Source of the DNA: an uncultured Pelagibacteraceae bacterium
GTDB lineage: Bacteria; Pseudomonadota; Alphaproteobacteria; Pelagibacterales; Pelagibacteraceae
Assembly (NCBI GenBank): GCA_902597175.1
Contig: CACJWN010000003.1
Span: 1-52,641, forward strand
Direction: 5' to 3'
Length of the DNA stretch: 52,641 bases
Position 1 is the stretch's first letter; each line of letters opens with the position of its first letter. The position numbers and the translations under genes were made by a program. Below are positions 44,779 through 52,095 of the stretch, piece by piece. The notes below the pieces were generated by a model. It did no database searches and had not been told where the DNA came from. It saw only the letters and a list, made by a program, of their open reading frames with translations.

Positions 44779-45345
44779 ATGAAAATTTTATTAATAGATA
44801 ATTATGATAGCTTTACTTATAATTTATATCATTACATTTCAAAAATTAAGAAAAATGTTGAAGTTATCAGAAATGATAAAATAGATAGTAAAACAATTTT
44901 AAGAAAAAAATATGATAAGATTGTAATATCCCCAGGACCTGGCAACCCTAACCAAGCCGGGAATTGTCTTAAAATTGTAAAAGAAGTTCATAAAAAAATC
45001 CCTATTCTCGGAGTTTGTTTAGGGCATCAAATCATAGGTCAAGTTTTTGGTGGAAAGATTATTAATGCTAAAAATTTAATGCATGGAAAAACAAGTAAGA
45101 TTAAGCATAATAAAAAGGGTTTATTTAAGAATATTCATAATAACTTTGAGGCCACTAGATATCATAGTTTAGTTGTCGATCGTAATAGATTACCAAAGAG
45201 TCTGTTAATTACAGCTGAAACTAAAAACAAAACAATTATGGGATTAATGCATAAAGATTTTGATATTCATGGGTTTCAATTTCATCCTGAAAGTATAAGT
45301 ACTAAAGTAGGTATGAAGTTAATTAAAAACTTTATAATTAATTAA
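44779..45345 (+). CDS. trpG: Anthranilate synthase component II (glutamine amidotransferase)
   Basis: This class I amidotransferase of 188 residues supplies ammonia to TrpE. It has the start LLIDNYDSFTYNLYHY, ISPGPGNPNQAG, the nucleophile Cys in GVCLGHQ and the His-Glu pair in FQFHPESI. The ATG directly follows the trpE stop with no gap. It may also serve 4-aminobenzoate synthesis, since no pabA is visible here. Confidence 0.94.
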   Translation: MKILLIDNYDSFTYNLYHYISKIKKNVEVIRNDKIDSKTILRKKYDKIVISPGPGNPNQAGNCLKIVKEVHKKIPILGVCLGHQIIGQVFGGKIINAKNLMHGKTSKIKHNKKGLFKNIHNNFEATRYHSLVVDRNRLPKSLLITAETKNKTIMGLMHKDFDIHGFQFHPESISTKVGMKLIKNFIIN

Positions 45346-45346
45346 A

Positions 45347-46342
45347 ATGTCAAATTTTAAAGAAAGTTTAAAAAAAGGTCAGAACCTTACTTTTGAGAAT
45401 AGTAAAGCTCTTTTTAATGAGCTTATGGAGGGTAATTATGATGAAAATTCAATCGTTGAAATTTTAGAATCTCTTATAAAAAAAGGCGAAACAAAAGATG
45501 AGTTAGCCGGAGGGATTTTTGTGTTGAGAAAAAAAGCTACCAAAGTTAAAGCTGATCAAAGTACCATAGATACATGTGGAACTGGGGGCGATGGGCATAA
45601 CTCTTTAAATATTTCAACTGCAGCAGCTATAGTTTTAGCAAGTATGGGTGTAAAGGTTGCTAAGCATGGTAATAAAGCTGTTTCTTCAAATTGCGGGTCT
45701 GCAGATGTATTAGAGGCTTTAAAAATAAATATTAATTTAAAACCTGATGAGGTTGAAGAAAGTATAAAGAAGTTTAATTTTGCTTTTATGTTTGCGCCTA
45801 ATTATCATTCAGCAATGAAACATGTGGGACCTGCCAGAAAAAAAATGGGGAAAAAAACAATCTTTAATTTAATTGGTCCTCTAAGTAGTCCTGCACAAGT
45901 AAAAAGACAAGTTGTAGGAGTTTTTGATAAAAAATGGATGAAACCTTTTGCAGAAGCACTTAAAGAAAATGGAGTCGTTCACGCTTTTATTGTTCATAGC
46001 GAAGACGGGATGGACGAGATATCACCATTTGCTAAAACTAATGTAGTAGAACTTAAAGATAATATTATTAAAGAGTTTCAAATTGATCCAAAAACTTTAG
46101 GAATTGACTGTTCAAATAAGGAGAATTTAAAAGGAAAAAATGCTGTATATAATGCTGAAAAAATAGTAGAAATATTTAAAGGTCAAAAAAATGAGTTCTC
46201 TAAATCTGTTGCTCTCAATGTTGCGGCTGGATTGATTGTTTCTGGTAAAGAAAGTAATTTTAAGATATCGTATGAAAAGGCTGTGAAACATTTAAATTCA
46301 GGAAATGTGTTTCACCATTTAGTAAAGATTCAATCAAACTAA
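45347..46342 (+). CDS. trpD: Anthranilate phosphoribosyltransferase
   Basis: This 331-residue enzyme joins anthranilate to phosphoribosyl pyrophosphate. The glycine-rich PRPP loop DTCGTGGDGHNSLNIST (about 75-91), VAKHGNKAVSSNCGSADVLE, FAPNYHSAMKHVGPARKKMG and FNLIGPLSSPA are complete. It starts one base after trpG and shares one base with trpC. Confidence 0.95.
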   Translation: MSNFKESLKKGQNLTFENSKALFNELMEGNYDENSIVEILESLIKKGETKDELAGGIFVLRKKATKVKADQSTIDTCGTGGDGHNSLNISTAAAIVLASMGVKVAKHGNKAVSSNCGSADVLEALKININLKPDEVEESIKKFNFAFMFAPNYHSAMKHVGPARKKMGKKTIFNLIGPLSSPAQVKRQVVGVFDKKWMKPFAEALKENGVVHAFIVHSEDGMDEISPFAKTNVVELKDNIIKEFQIDPKTLGIDCSNKENLKGKNAVYNAEKIVEIFKGQKNEFSKSVALNVAAGLIVSGKESNFKISYEKAVKHLNSGNVFHHLVKIQSN

Positions 46343-47133
46343 TGGCAAATATTTTAGAAAATATTATTACGGATAAAAAAAACTCTTTAGAACGTATTAA
46401 AAAAGAAAAATCTTTAGACACCTTGGAAAAAAATATTAAAGGGCAAATTTTTTTCAATTTTAAAGAAGCAATTCTAAAAAATAATGATGTATCTTTGATA
46501 GCAGAAATTAAAAAAGCTAGCCCATCTGCTGGTATTCTTGTAAATAAATTTAATCATTTAGACATTGCAAAAATGTATGTAGACAATGGGGCTACTTGTC
46601 TTTCAGTTTTAACAGAGGAAAAGCATTTTTTAGGAAAATTAGATTATATTCAAGATATAAAAAAACAAATTAAAGTTCCAATTTTAGCTAAAGATTTTTT
46701 TATAGATCCTTATCAAATCGCATTATCTAAAAGTTATGGTTGTGATTGTATCTTAATAATAATTGCAGCTCTAAATGGAGCCCAAGCTGACGAAATATAT
46801 TCCGAAGCTTTAAAACATAATTTATCTGTCATAGTAGAAGTGCACGATCAGAAAGAAGCTGAAACAGCTTTAAAATTTGATCGAGCTTTAATTGGAATAA
46901 ATAATAGGAATTTAAAAACACTTGAAGTTTCTTTAAATAATACTATTTCAATTTTTGAAGTTATTAAAACACACAAAGGCCCTATTATTTCTGAAAGCGG
47001 AATTAAAACTGCAGATGATGCTAAATATATTTATGAGAAAACAGGAATTAAAAATTTTCTAATTGGAGAATCACTTTTAAAATCCGACAATCCTGGTGAA
47101 TTAATGAACAAACTAATTCAAATTAATCAATAA
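46342..47133 (+). CDS. trpC: Indole-3-glycerol-phosphate synthase
   Basis: This 263-residue TIM-barrel enzyme closes the indole ring. Conserved parts are IAEIKKASPSAGIL (about 54-67), LSVLTEEKHFLG, ILAKDFFIDPYQI, the EVHDQKEAE segment, IGINNRNLKT and ISESGIKT. It is a single-function enzyme, not fused to TrpF, and it is the last trp gene here; trpF, trpB and trpA are not in the window. Confidence 0.95.
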   Translation: MANILENIITDKKNSLERIKKEKSLDTLEKNIKGQIFFNFKEAILKNNDVSLIAEIKKASPSAGILVNKFNHLDIAKMYVDNGATCLSVLTEEKHFLGKLDYIQDIKKQIKVPILAKDFFIDPYQIALSKSYGCDCILIIIAALNGAQADEIYSEALKHNLSVIVEVHDQKEAETALKFDRALIGINNRNLKTLEVSLNNTISIFEVIKTHKGPIISESGIKTADDAKYIYEKTGIKNFLIGESLLKSDNPGELMNKLIQINQ

Positions 47134-47152
47134 ATTAGCTATTTATTTGAAG

Positions 47153-47180
47153 TTGTAATTTAAAGAGAACTTTTATAGAA
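47153..47180 (+). promoter_or_regulatory. Predicted lexA promoter
   Basis: TTGTAA (47153-47158) and TATAGA (47175-47180) are spaced by 16 bases. The -10 overlaps the second half of the SOS box at 47167-47181, the right place for self-repression by LexA. Transcription would start near 47187, which supports the ATG at 47204 rather than 47186. Confidence 0.45.
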
Positions 47181-47181
47181 C
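47167..47181. promoter_or_regulatory. SOS box (LexA operator) of the alphaproteobacterial type
   Basis: GAAC-TTTTATA-GAAC is a direct repeat of GAAC with a 7-base spacer, the complement of the known alphaproteobacterial consensus GTTC-N7-GTTC. It lies 22 bases upstream of the lexA start. Self-repression of lexA is the established pattern in this class. Confidence 0.85.
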
Positions 47182-47203
47182 ATAAATGTACAGGGTTTGT
47201 TCT

Positions 47204-47878
47204 ATGCTAACAAAAAAACAAAAAAACTTATTAATATTCATCAATAAGAAAATTAGATCTTCAGGTATTTCTCCATCTTACGAAGAAATGAAGAATTCAC
47301 TCAACCTTAAGTCGAAATCAGGAATACATAGATTAATTTCTGCATTAGAAGAAAGAGGTTTTGTTAAGCGATTAGCACATAAAGCTAGAGCGTTAGAAGT
47401 AGTAAAATTACCAGAGAATGCCAGCGCGAACGATATATTTAACACATTTACGCCAAGCGTTATCAAAGGTGGATTAGATAAGAATGAAAATAAATCTACT
47501 GATGTTTCAGTATTAGGAAGTATAGCCGCTGGTACACCAATTGAGGCTATTCAACAAGAGGTTGATAGAGTTGCGTTGCCAGAGGACCTTCAAAATAATG
47601 GTGAGCACTACGGTCTTAAAGTAAAAGGTGACTCAATGATTGAAGCAGGTATTGCTGACGGTGATACAGTTATTATAAAAAAAGTTTCCAATGTGGATAA
47701 TGGTCAGATTGCAGTAGTCTTAATAGACGACCAGGAAGCTACTTTAAAAAGAGTAAGAAAAAAAGGTAACACTATCGCTCTTGAGGCAGCAAATCGAAAC
47801 TACGGAACTAAAATTTACGCTGCGAATAGAATAAAAATTCAAGGTAAACTTGTTTCTTTATATAGAAACTTTCATTAA
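47204..47878 (+). CDS. lexA: SOS repressor LexA
   Basis: This 224-residue repressor has an N-terminal winged helix (SPSYEEMKNSLNL followed by GIHRLISALEERGFV) and a C-terminal S24 self-cleavage domain. The cleavage site is Ala109-Gly110, and the catalytic dyad is Ser144 (GDSMIEAGI) and Lys182 (EATLKRV). An in-frame ATG at 47186 exists, but the ATG at 47204 gives the standard MLTKKQ start and fits the promoter. It is followed by gltX after 19 bases, so DNA damage may also raise the downstream genes. Confidence 0.95.
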   Translation: MLTKKQKNLLIFINKKIRSSGISPSYEEMKNSLNLKSKSGIHRLISALEERGFVKRLAHKARALEVVKLPENASANDIFNTFTPSVIKGGLDKNENKSTDVSVLGSIAAGTPIEAIQQEVDRVALPEDLQNNGEHYGLKVKGDSMIEAGIADGDTVIIKKVSNVDNGQIAVVLIDDQEATLKRVRKKGNTIALEAANRNYGTKIYAANRIKIQGKLVSLYRNFH

Positions 47879-47897
47879 AATAGTCTAATTAATATTA

Positions 47898-49286
47898 ATG
47901 TCTTTTAATTGTAGGTTTGCGCCCTCTCCTACTGGGCCACTTCATATTGGCGGCGTTCGAACAGCTTTGTTCAATTGGCTTTTAGCTAAAAAAAATAAGG
48001 GTAAATATTTTCTAAGGATAGAGGACACTGATAAAGAAAGATCTAAAGAAGAATTCAAAAAACAAATTATTACATCTTTAGCTTGGCTTGGTATTAAGCA
48101 TGATGGAGATGAGTACATTCAATCTAAAAATATATCTAAACACGTTTCAGTTGCAGAGGAATTGTTAAAAAAAGGTTTTGCCTACAAATGTTATTGTTCT
48201 GAGGAAGAAATTAATGAACAAAAAGAAAAATGTAAAAAGCAAGGAATACCATATGTTTATAATAGAAAATGGAGAGATGCCAAAGATTTAAAAATTCCAG
48301 AAGGAGTAAAACCAGTATTAAGATTTAAAAGTAAAATATCGGGAAATACGGTTATAAAAGATTTAGTGCAAGGGGATAGAAACATTTCAAATTCTACTAT
48401 TGAGGATTTTGTAATTTTAAGAAAAGATAATACTCCAACATACCAGCTATCAGCCACGGTTGATGATCATGAAATGAAAATAACTCATGTTATTAGAGGA
48501 GATGATCATATGATAAACTCTTTTAAACAAAGACAAATTTACGAAGCAATGGGTTGGGAGGTTCCAAACTTTGCACACATTCCTTTAATTCATAGTGAGC
48601 AAGGAAAGAAATTATCAAAAAGAGATAATGCTTCCACTCTTGAAGACTATATTAAAGTAGGAGTTATATCAGACGCTTTAAGGAATTATTTATTAAGATT
48701 GGGATGGTCCTACAAAGATAAAGAAATTTTTACTAAACAAGAAAGTATTGATTTATTTGATTTAAGTGGTGTTGGTAAATCCCCTTCAAAATTAGATATG
48801 AATAGAATTTATTCAATTAATGAAACGTACATAAAATCTATGGATGAAAAAGATCTTTTCAATTTCTTCAAGGAATACGTTTCAAAATACAAAAAACCTA
48901 TTAATCAATCAAAAGAAAATATGCTTTTAAAATCAATGGGCTTCTTAAAGAATAAAGCAAAAACTCTAGAGGATATTTGGAATAATGCCCAATATATTAT
49001 TAATGATAAAATTGAGATTGGCGCAGATGATAAAAAACTTATTGATGATTTATCTAAGAAAGTAATAAAAGACTTTACTAGTGAGTATGAAAAACTATCA
49101 GCTTTATCTAGAGAAGCTTTAGAGCCTATAATTAAATCTTTAATTGATAAACATAAGACTAATTTTAAAGGTGTGGGTCAACCTATAAGAATAGCACTAG
49201 TGGGTTCAAGATTTGGGCCAGGTATATATGATGTTATTTTGTCTTTAGATAAATCAGAAGTAATTAAAAGACTTAAACAAATTTAG
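47898..49286 (+). CDS. gltX: Glutamate-tRNA ligase
   Basis: This class I synthetase of 462 residues charges tRNA-Glu, and possibly tRNA-Gln if the Gln pathway is indirect. The HIGH motif is PTGPLHIGGVRTALF (about 9-23) and the KMSKS loop is KLSKRDN. It has a full C-terminal anticodon-binding domain ending in PIRIALVGSRFGPGIYDVI. It lies between lexA and the nuclease gene, whose ATG follows the gltX stop with no gap. Confidence 0.95.
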   Translation: MSFNCRFAPSPTGPLHIGGVRTALFNWLLAKKNKGKYFLRIEDTDKERSKEEFKKQIITSLAWLGIKHDGDEYIQSKNISKHVSVAEELLKKGFAYKCYCSEEEINEQKEKCKKQGIPYVYNRKWRDAKDLKIPEGVKPVLRFKSKISGNTVIKDLVQGDRNISNSTIEDFVILRKDNTPTYQLSATVDDHEMKITHVIRGDDHMINSFKQRQIYEAMGWEVPNFAHIPLIHSEQGKKLSKRDNASTLEDYIKVGVISDALRNYLLRLGWSYKDKEIFTKQESIDLFDLSGVGKSPSKLDMNRIYSINETYIKSMDEKDLFNFFKEYVSKYKKPINQSKENMLLKSMGFLKNKAKTLEDIWNNAQYIINDKIEIGADDKKLIDDLSKKVIKDFTSEYEKLSALSREALEPIIKSLIDKHKTNFKGVGQPIRIALVGSRFGPGIYDVILSLDKSEVIKRLKQI

Positions 49287-50054
49287 ATGAAAGACGCTGT
49301 ATCTTTCAGAACAAGAAAAACATCAATTTACGATAAGAAATCAAACAATCCTTTTAAAATAAGTAGGTCAAAATTTTTCAATTTTCTTAGTTGTAAAAGA
49401 TGCTTTTATTTAGATCGAGTAAAAGGGTTAAAAGAACCCTCAATGCCTGGATGGGCTCTAAACGTTGCTGTAGATGAGCTTTTAAAGAAGGAGTTTGATC
49501 TTTATAGAAAAGAACAAAAACCTCATCCAATTATGGTTAAGTATAATTTAAACTTTGTGCCTTATCAGCACAAAGATTTGGATACCTGGAGAAATTCTTT
49601 AAAAGGCGGAATTTCATATTTAGATGAAAAAACTAATCTTATTATTCACGGAGGTATTGATGATCTCTGGTTTGATTTAAATGAAAAAAAGATAGTTGTG
49701 GTAGATTATAAAGCTCAATCATCATCTTATCCTGTAACAGTATCATCCTATCTCGATGCTGAATGGCATCTTAGCTATAAATTACAAATGGATATTTACG
49801 TACATATTTTAAGAAAAATGAATTTTGATGTCTCTGACCGAACATTTTTTTATGTTTGTAATGGGGAAAAAACAAATGATAAATTTGATAACAAAATAGT
49901 CTTCAAAACTACACTAATACCTTACAGGGTGAATACGTCTTGGATTGAGGAAAAATTAATTGAAATGAAAGATGTCTTAAATCTTGATCAGCCACCTGAA
50001 ATTGAAAAAACTTGTGAAAAGTGTGCTTACTTAGAAGGTGGAAAAAAATTTTAA
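49287..50054 (+). CDS. PD-(D/E)xK nuclease-family protein with four paired cysteines (Cas4/RecB-like)
   Basis: This 255-residue protein has the nuclease core: Asp125/Asp126 in GGIDDLW, then Asp140-x-Lys142 in VVVDYKA, then a helix with Gln167 (KLQMDIYVHIL), as in RecB/Cas4 nucleases. Cysteine pairs C36/C39 (SCKRC) and C243/C246 (CEKC) bracket the core, like the iron-sulfur cysteines of AddB and Cas4. It is predicted to cut DNA ends, but the substrate is unknown. It is directly behind gltX in a run headed by lexA, so it could be damage-inducible. No Cas genes or CRISPR array are nearby. Confidence 0.72.
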   Translation: MKDAVSFRTRKTSIYDKKSNNPFKISRSKFFNFLSCKRCFYLDRVKGLKEPSMPGWALNVAVDELLKKEFDLYRKEQKPHPIMVKYNLNFVPYQHKDLDTWRNSLKGGISYLDEKTNLIIHGGIDDLWFDLNEKKIVVVDYKAQSSSYPVTVSSYLDAEWHLSYKLQMDIYVHILRKMNFDVSDRTFFYVCNGEKTNDKFDNKIVFKTTLIPYRVNTSWIEEKLIEMKDVLNLDQPPEIEKTCEKCAYLEGGKKF

Positions 50055-50058
50055 TAAA

Positions 50059-51156
50059 TTATTTTAATAAATTCCAAATAGATTTATCATCATAATCACC
50101 AGTTATTGAATGATAAGTTAAAACTCTATTTTTTTCTAAATCAATATGAATTTGTTGACTACCGTGACCTCGCATTTGCGCGTGTCTTGATTTATTTTTT
50201 TTGTTAAACCAAAAATATCCCGCATATTCAGCATTTTTATTATCTGATTTATCTCTCATAGACTCAATATTTTTTAAGTAGTCTCCAATACAAGTGCTTG
50301 AATTCCAATCTTTAGAAACTTGAATGCCAAGTTTTAAAAAGTCTTCTCTGGTAGCATAAGTCCAACCATGCAATAAAGGCCATCCGTTATCATCAATTAA
50401 AAAAAACATTTCTGAACTTGTGCCTGCTTTATTTGCAAAATCTTGGTAAGCTTTTTTAAGGCCACCGGGTGATTTTAGATCTATTGATCTAGCAACTAAA
50501 TCAGTAAGGAAATTATTATAATTAAATACTTTCTTTGTAGTTTTTAAATTACTTGACTCAGCTAAATATTCTTTTACTGTCTTTTTTTTTTGAATAACTT
50601 GACCAGCATAAATGAATGTTGCAGAACCTGCTTTCCTGCTAGCAAAATTTGTATCACCCGCTCTCATATTAGTTAAATCTCTAAATGTAGAATTTTCATA
50701 TAATGTCCCTTTAGCTTCTGGAACATAGTCAGAAATCTTATCATCTAAACTTTTAATATCTCCATTACAAATAGCGTTGCCTAGCACATAGCTTACAAAG
50801 CTTTTTGAAATAGAAAAACTATATAACTTCGTATCGTCTTGAATTTTGTCTGATTTTTTATCAACTACTACATTTTGACCATCAAAGTACAAAACACTTA
50901 ATAAACTTTTGTTTTGAAGAATCTTGTCTATATTTTTTGTGTTTTTATTCTCAATTAATTCTTTATTCAGAGATAAAGATTTTTTTGCTGGTGAAATCAA
51001 TACTTTGTTAAATTCGGCTGGTGTCCCAACAATTCTTCCTTTTAAAAATCTGTCTAGCTCTTGTTTAGACTTTCCTTTTAAGTGATCAGCCCATACTGAT
51101 GGGTAAAGTAAAATACCTAAAATTACAGTAGAGACTAAAGTTTTAAATTTACTCAT
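50059..51156 (-). CDS. Exported serine hydrolase (beta-lactamase / transpeptidase-like)
   Basis: This 365-residue protein has a signal peptide (cleavage after SVWA). The SxxK motif SISK (about 116-119), a tyrosine motif YNN (about 216-218) and a GHG segment near residue 331 in place of the usual KTG/HxG follow the class C beta-lactamase/esterase plan, as in 6-aminohexanoate-dimer hydrolase. The likely role is cleavage of an ester or amide, not antibiotic resistance. The substrate is unknown. The start codon region carries an 18-base tandem repeat and lacks a Shine-Dalgarno. Confidence 0.75.
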   Translation of the reverse strand: MSKFKTLVSTVILGILLYPSVWADHLKGKSKQELDRFLKGRIVGTPAEFNKVLISPAKKSLSLNKELIENKNTKNIDKILQNKSLLSVLYFDGQNVVVDKKSDKIQDDTKLYSFSISKSFVSYVLGNAICNGDIKSLDDKISDYVPEAKGTLYENSTFRDLTNMRAGDTNFASRKAGSATFIYAGQVIQKKKTVKEYLAESSNLKTTKKVFNYNNFLTDLVARSIDLKSPGGLKKAYQDFANKAGTSSEMFFLIDDNGWPLLHGWTYATREDFLKLGIQVSKDWNSSTCIGDYLKNIESMRDKSDNKNAEYAGYFWFNKKNKSRHAQMRGHGSQQIHIDLEKNRVLTYHSITGDYDDKSIWNLLK

Positions 51157-51191
51157 AAATAAACATAATATTATAAATAAACATAATATTA
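51156..51191. repeat. Perfect 18-base tandem duplication in the serine hydrolase leader
   Basis: TAAATAAACATAATATTA occurs at 51156-51173 and again at 51174-51191 with no change. It begins at the first base of the start codon of the serine hydrolase gene and fills most of the gap to the Glu-Pro protein gene. It looks like a recent slippage or duplication event. Confidence 0.9.
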
Positions 51192-51208
51192 ATAAATTTG
51201 ATTATCAA

Positions 51209-51838
51209 CTATCTATTATTATTTTCATCATCATTATTAGATGATTGACCATTATTTTCTGATTGAGGTTCTTCTTGAGTAGTCTCTGTTTGAGTTTCCT
51301 CTTGAACTGGCTGTTCAGGTTCTGGCTGCGGTTCAGGTGTTGGTTCCTGTGATTGAGCTCTTGCAATATCTGCTGCACTTTGTGGAGATGGTTCTCTTCT
51401 CATAAAGAAGTATATTCCAGCGGCAATAACTGCAATAGCACCTAGAATGTACAACATGATATTTAAAATACTTAATCCTTCTTTTTCTTCTTCAATTGGC
51501 GTTTCTTCTGTAACCGGTTTCACTTCCTCTTCTTCAGGTTTAGCGTCTTGTTCTTGGTTGGCTTCAGCGTTAACTTGCTCTTTTGGCTCTTCAGTTTGAG
51601 GAGCTGGCTCAGGTTCTGGTTCCGGCTCCGGCTCTGGTTCTTTAGCTGGTTCTGGTTCTGGCTCAGGTTCAGGTTCTGGCTCTGGTTCCGGTTCTGGCTC
51701 TTTTTTAGGCTCAGGAGCAGGTGTTGAAACTTCAGTTTTAGGTGCTTGGGCTACGTCTTCTTTATTCTTAATTAAGGGATCTATTGCCCCCGTTACCACA
51801 AGTATTATACCAGCGGCTATAACTATAATTGGATCCAT
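51209..51838 (-). CDS. Glu-Pro repeat membrane protein
   Basis: I do not recognise this 209-residue product. It has an N-terminal hydrophobic segment (about 4-20), a long Glu-Pro region (47-64 and 67-78) with an acidic tail to about 120, a second hydrophobic segment (123-146) and an acidic C-terminus. EP dipeptides form stiff extended rods, as in TonB, so the loop may span part of the periplasm. The family and function are unknown. It precedes the serine hydrolase on the same strand with about 50 bases between. Confidence 0.7.
   Translation of the reverse strand: MDPIIVIAAGIILVVTGAIDPLIKNKEDVAQAPKTEVSTPAPEPKKEPEPEPEPEPEPEPEPEPAKEPEPEPEPEPEPAPQTEEPKEQVNAEANQEQDAKPEEEEVKPVTEETPIEEEKEGLSILNIMLYILGAIAVIAAGIYFFMRREPSPQSAADIARAQSQEPTPEPQPEPEQPVQEETQTETTQEEPQSENNGQSSNNDDENNNR
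51605..51700 (-). repeat. Hexanucleotide coding repeat (Glu-Pro codons)
   Basis: Fifteen Glu-Pro units, in two blocks, are coded mainly by GAACCA, GAGCCA and GAACCT-like hexamers, which read GGTTCT, GGCTCT, GGTTCC and similar on the plus strand. The repeat is slightly degenerate at third positions, so it is older than a fresh expansion. Such tracts can change in length by slippage, always in frame. Confidence 0.85.
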
Positions 51839-51972
51839 GAGTCGGATTCTAAACTTTTGGTTTATTAAATCACCTTTATATGTGAACGATTTGGGTGCTG
51901 TGTGAATAAAAAAATACTAAAATATTGAGATTTTAGTGATAAAATTTACTCAAAATTTGATAATATCAATTG

Positions 51973-52095
51973 ATGAATTCAATTTTTCTATTTTTTTTAA
52001 CGGCATATATTATTTATTATCTTTTTAGACCTGTAACAAAAAAAGAAATAGAGAAATTCGAAAATCCTGATAACTGGTCAAATATGGGTCTTTAA
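51973..52095 (+). CDS. Possible 40-residue membrane-anchored microprotein
   Basis: A frame of 40 codons starts with ATG at 51973 and ends with TAA at 52093-52095. The product has an N-terminal hydrophobic segment (IFLFFLTAYIIYYLF) followed by a charged tail (TKKEIEKFENPDNWSNMGL). It overlaps the end of the convergent deacetylase-family gene by 18 bases and sits in an otherwise empty gap. The coherent layout argues for a real gene, but it could be chance. Confidence 0.35.
   Translation: MNSIFLFFLTAYIIYYLFRPVTKKEIEKFENPDNWSNMGL

Noticed and set aside
47186-47203. Upstream lexA start at 47186
   Set aside because: The predicted transcript starts near 47187, and LexA proteins begin with the MLTKKQ-like motif at 47204.
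49287-50054. CRISPR-Cas locus suggested by the Cas4-like protein
   Set aside because: No repeat-spacer array and no other cas gene occur in the window.
50059-51156. Antibiotic-resistance beta-lactamase
   Set aside because: Only the SxxK and Tyr motifs are shared with the broad serine-hydrolase fold, and the KTG box is not canonical. Marine housekeeping hydrolases of this type are common.
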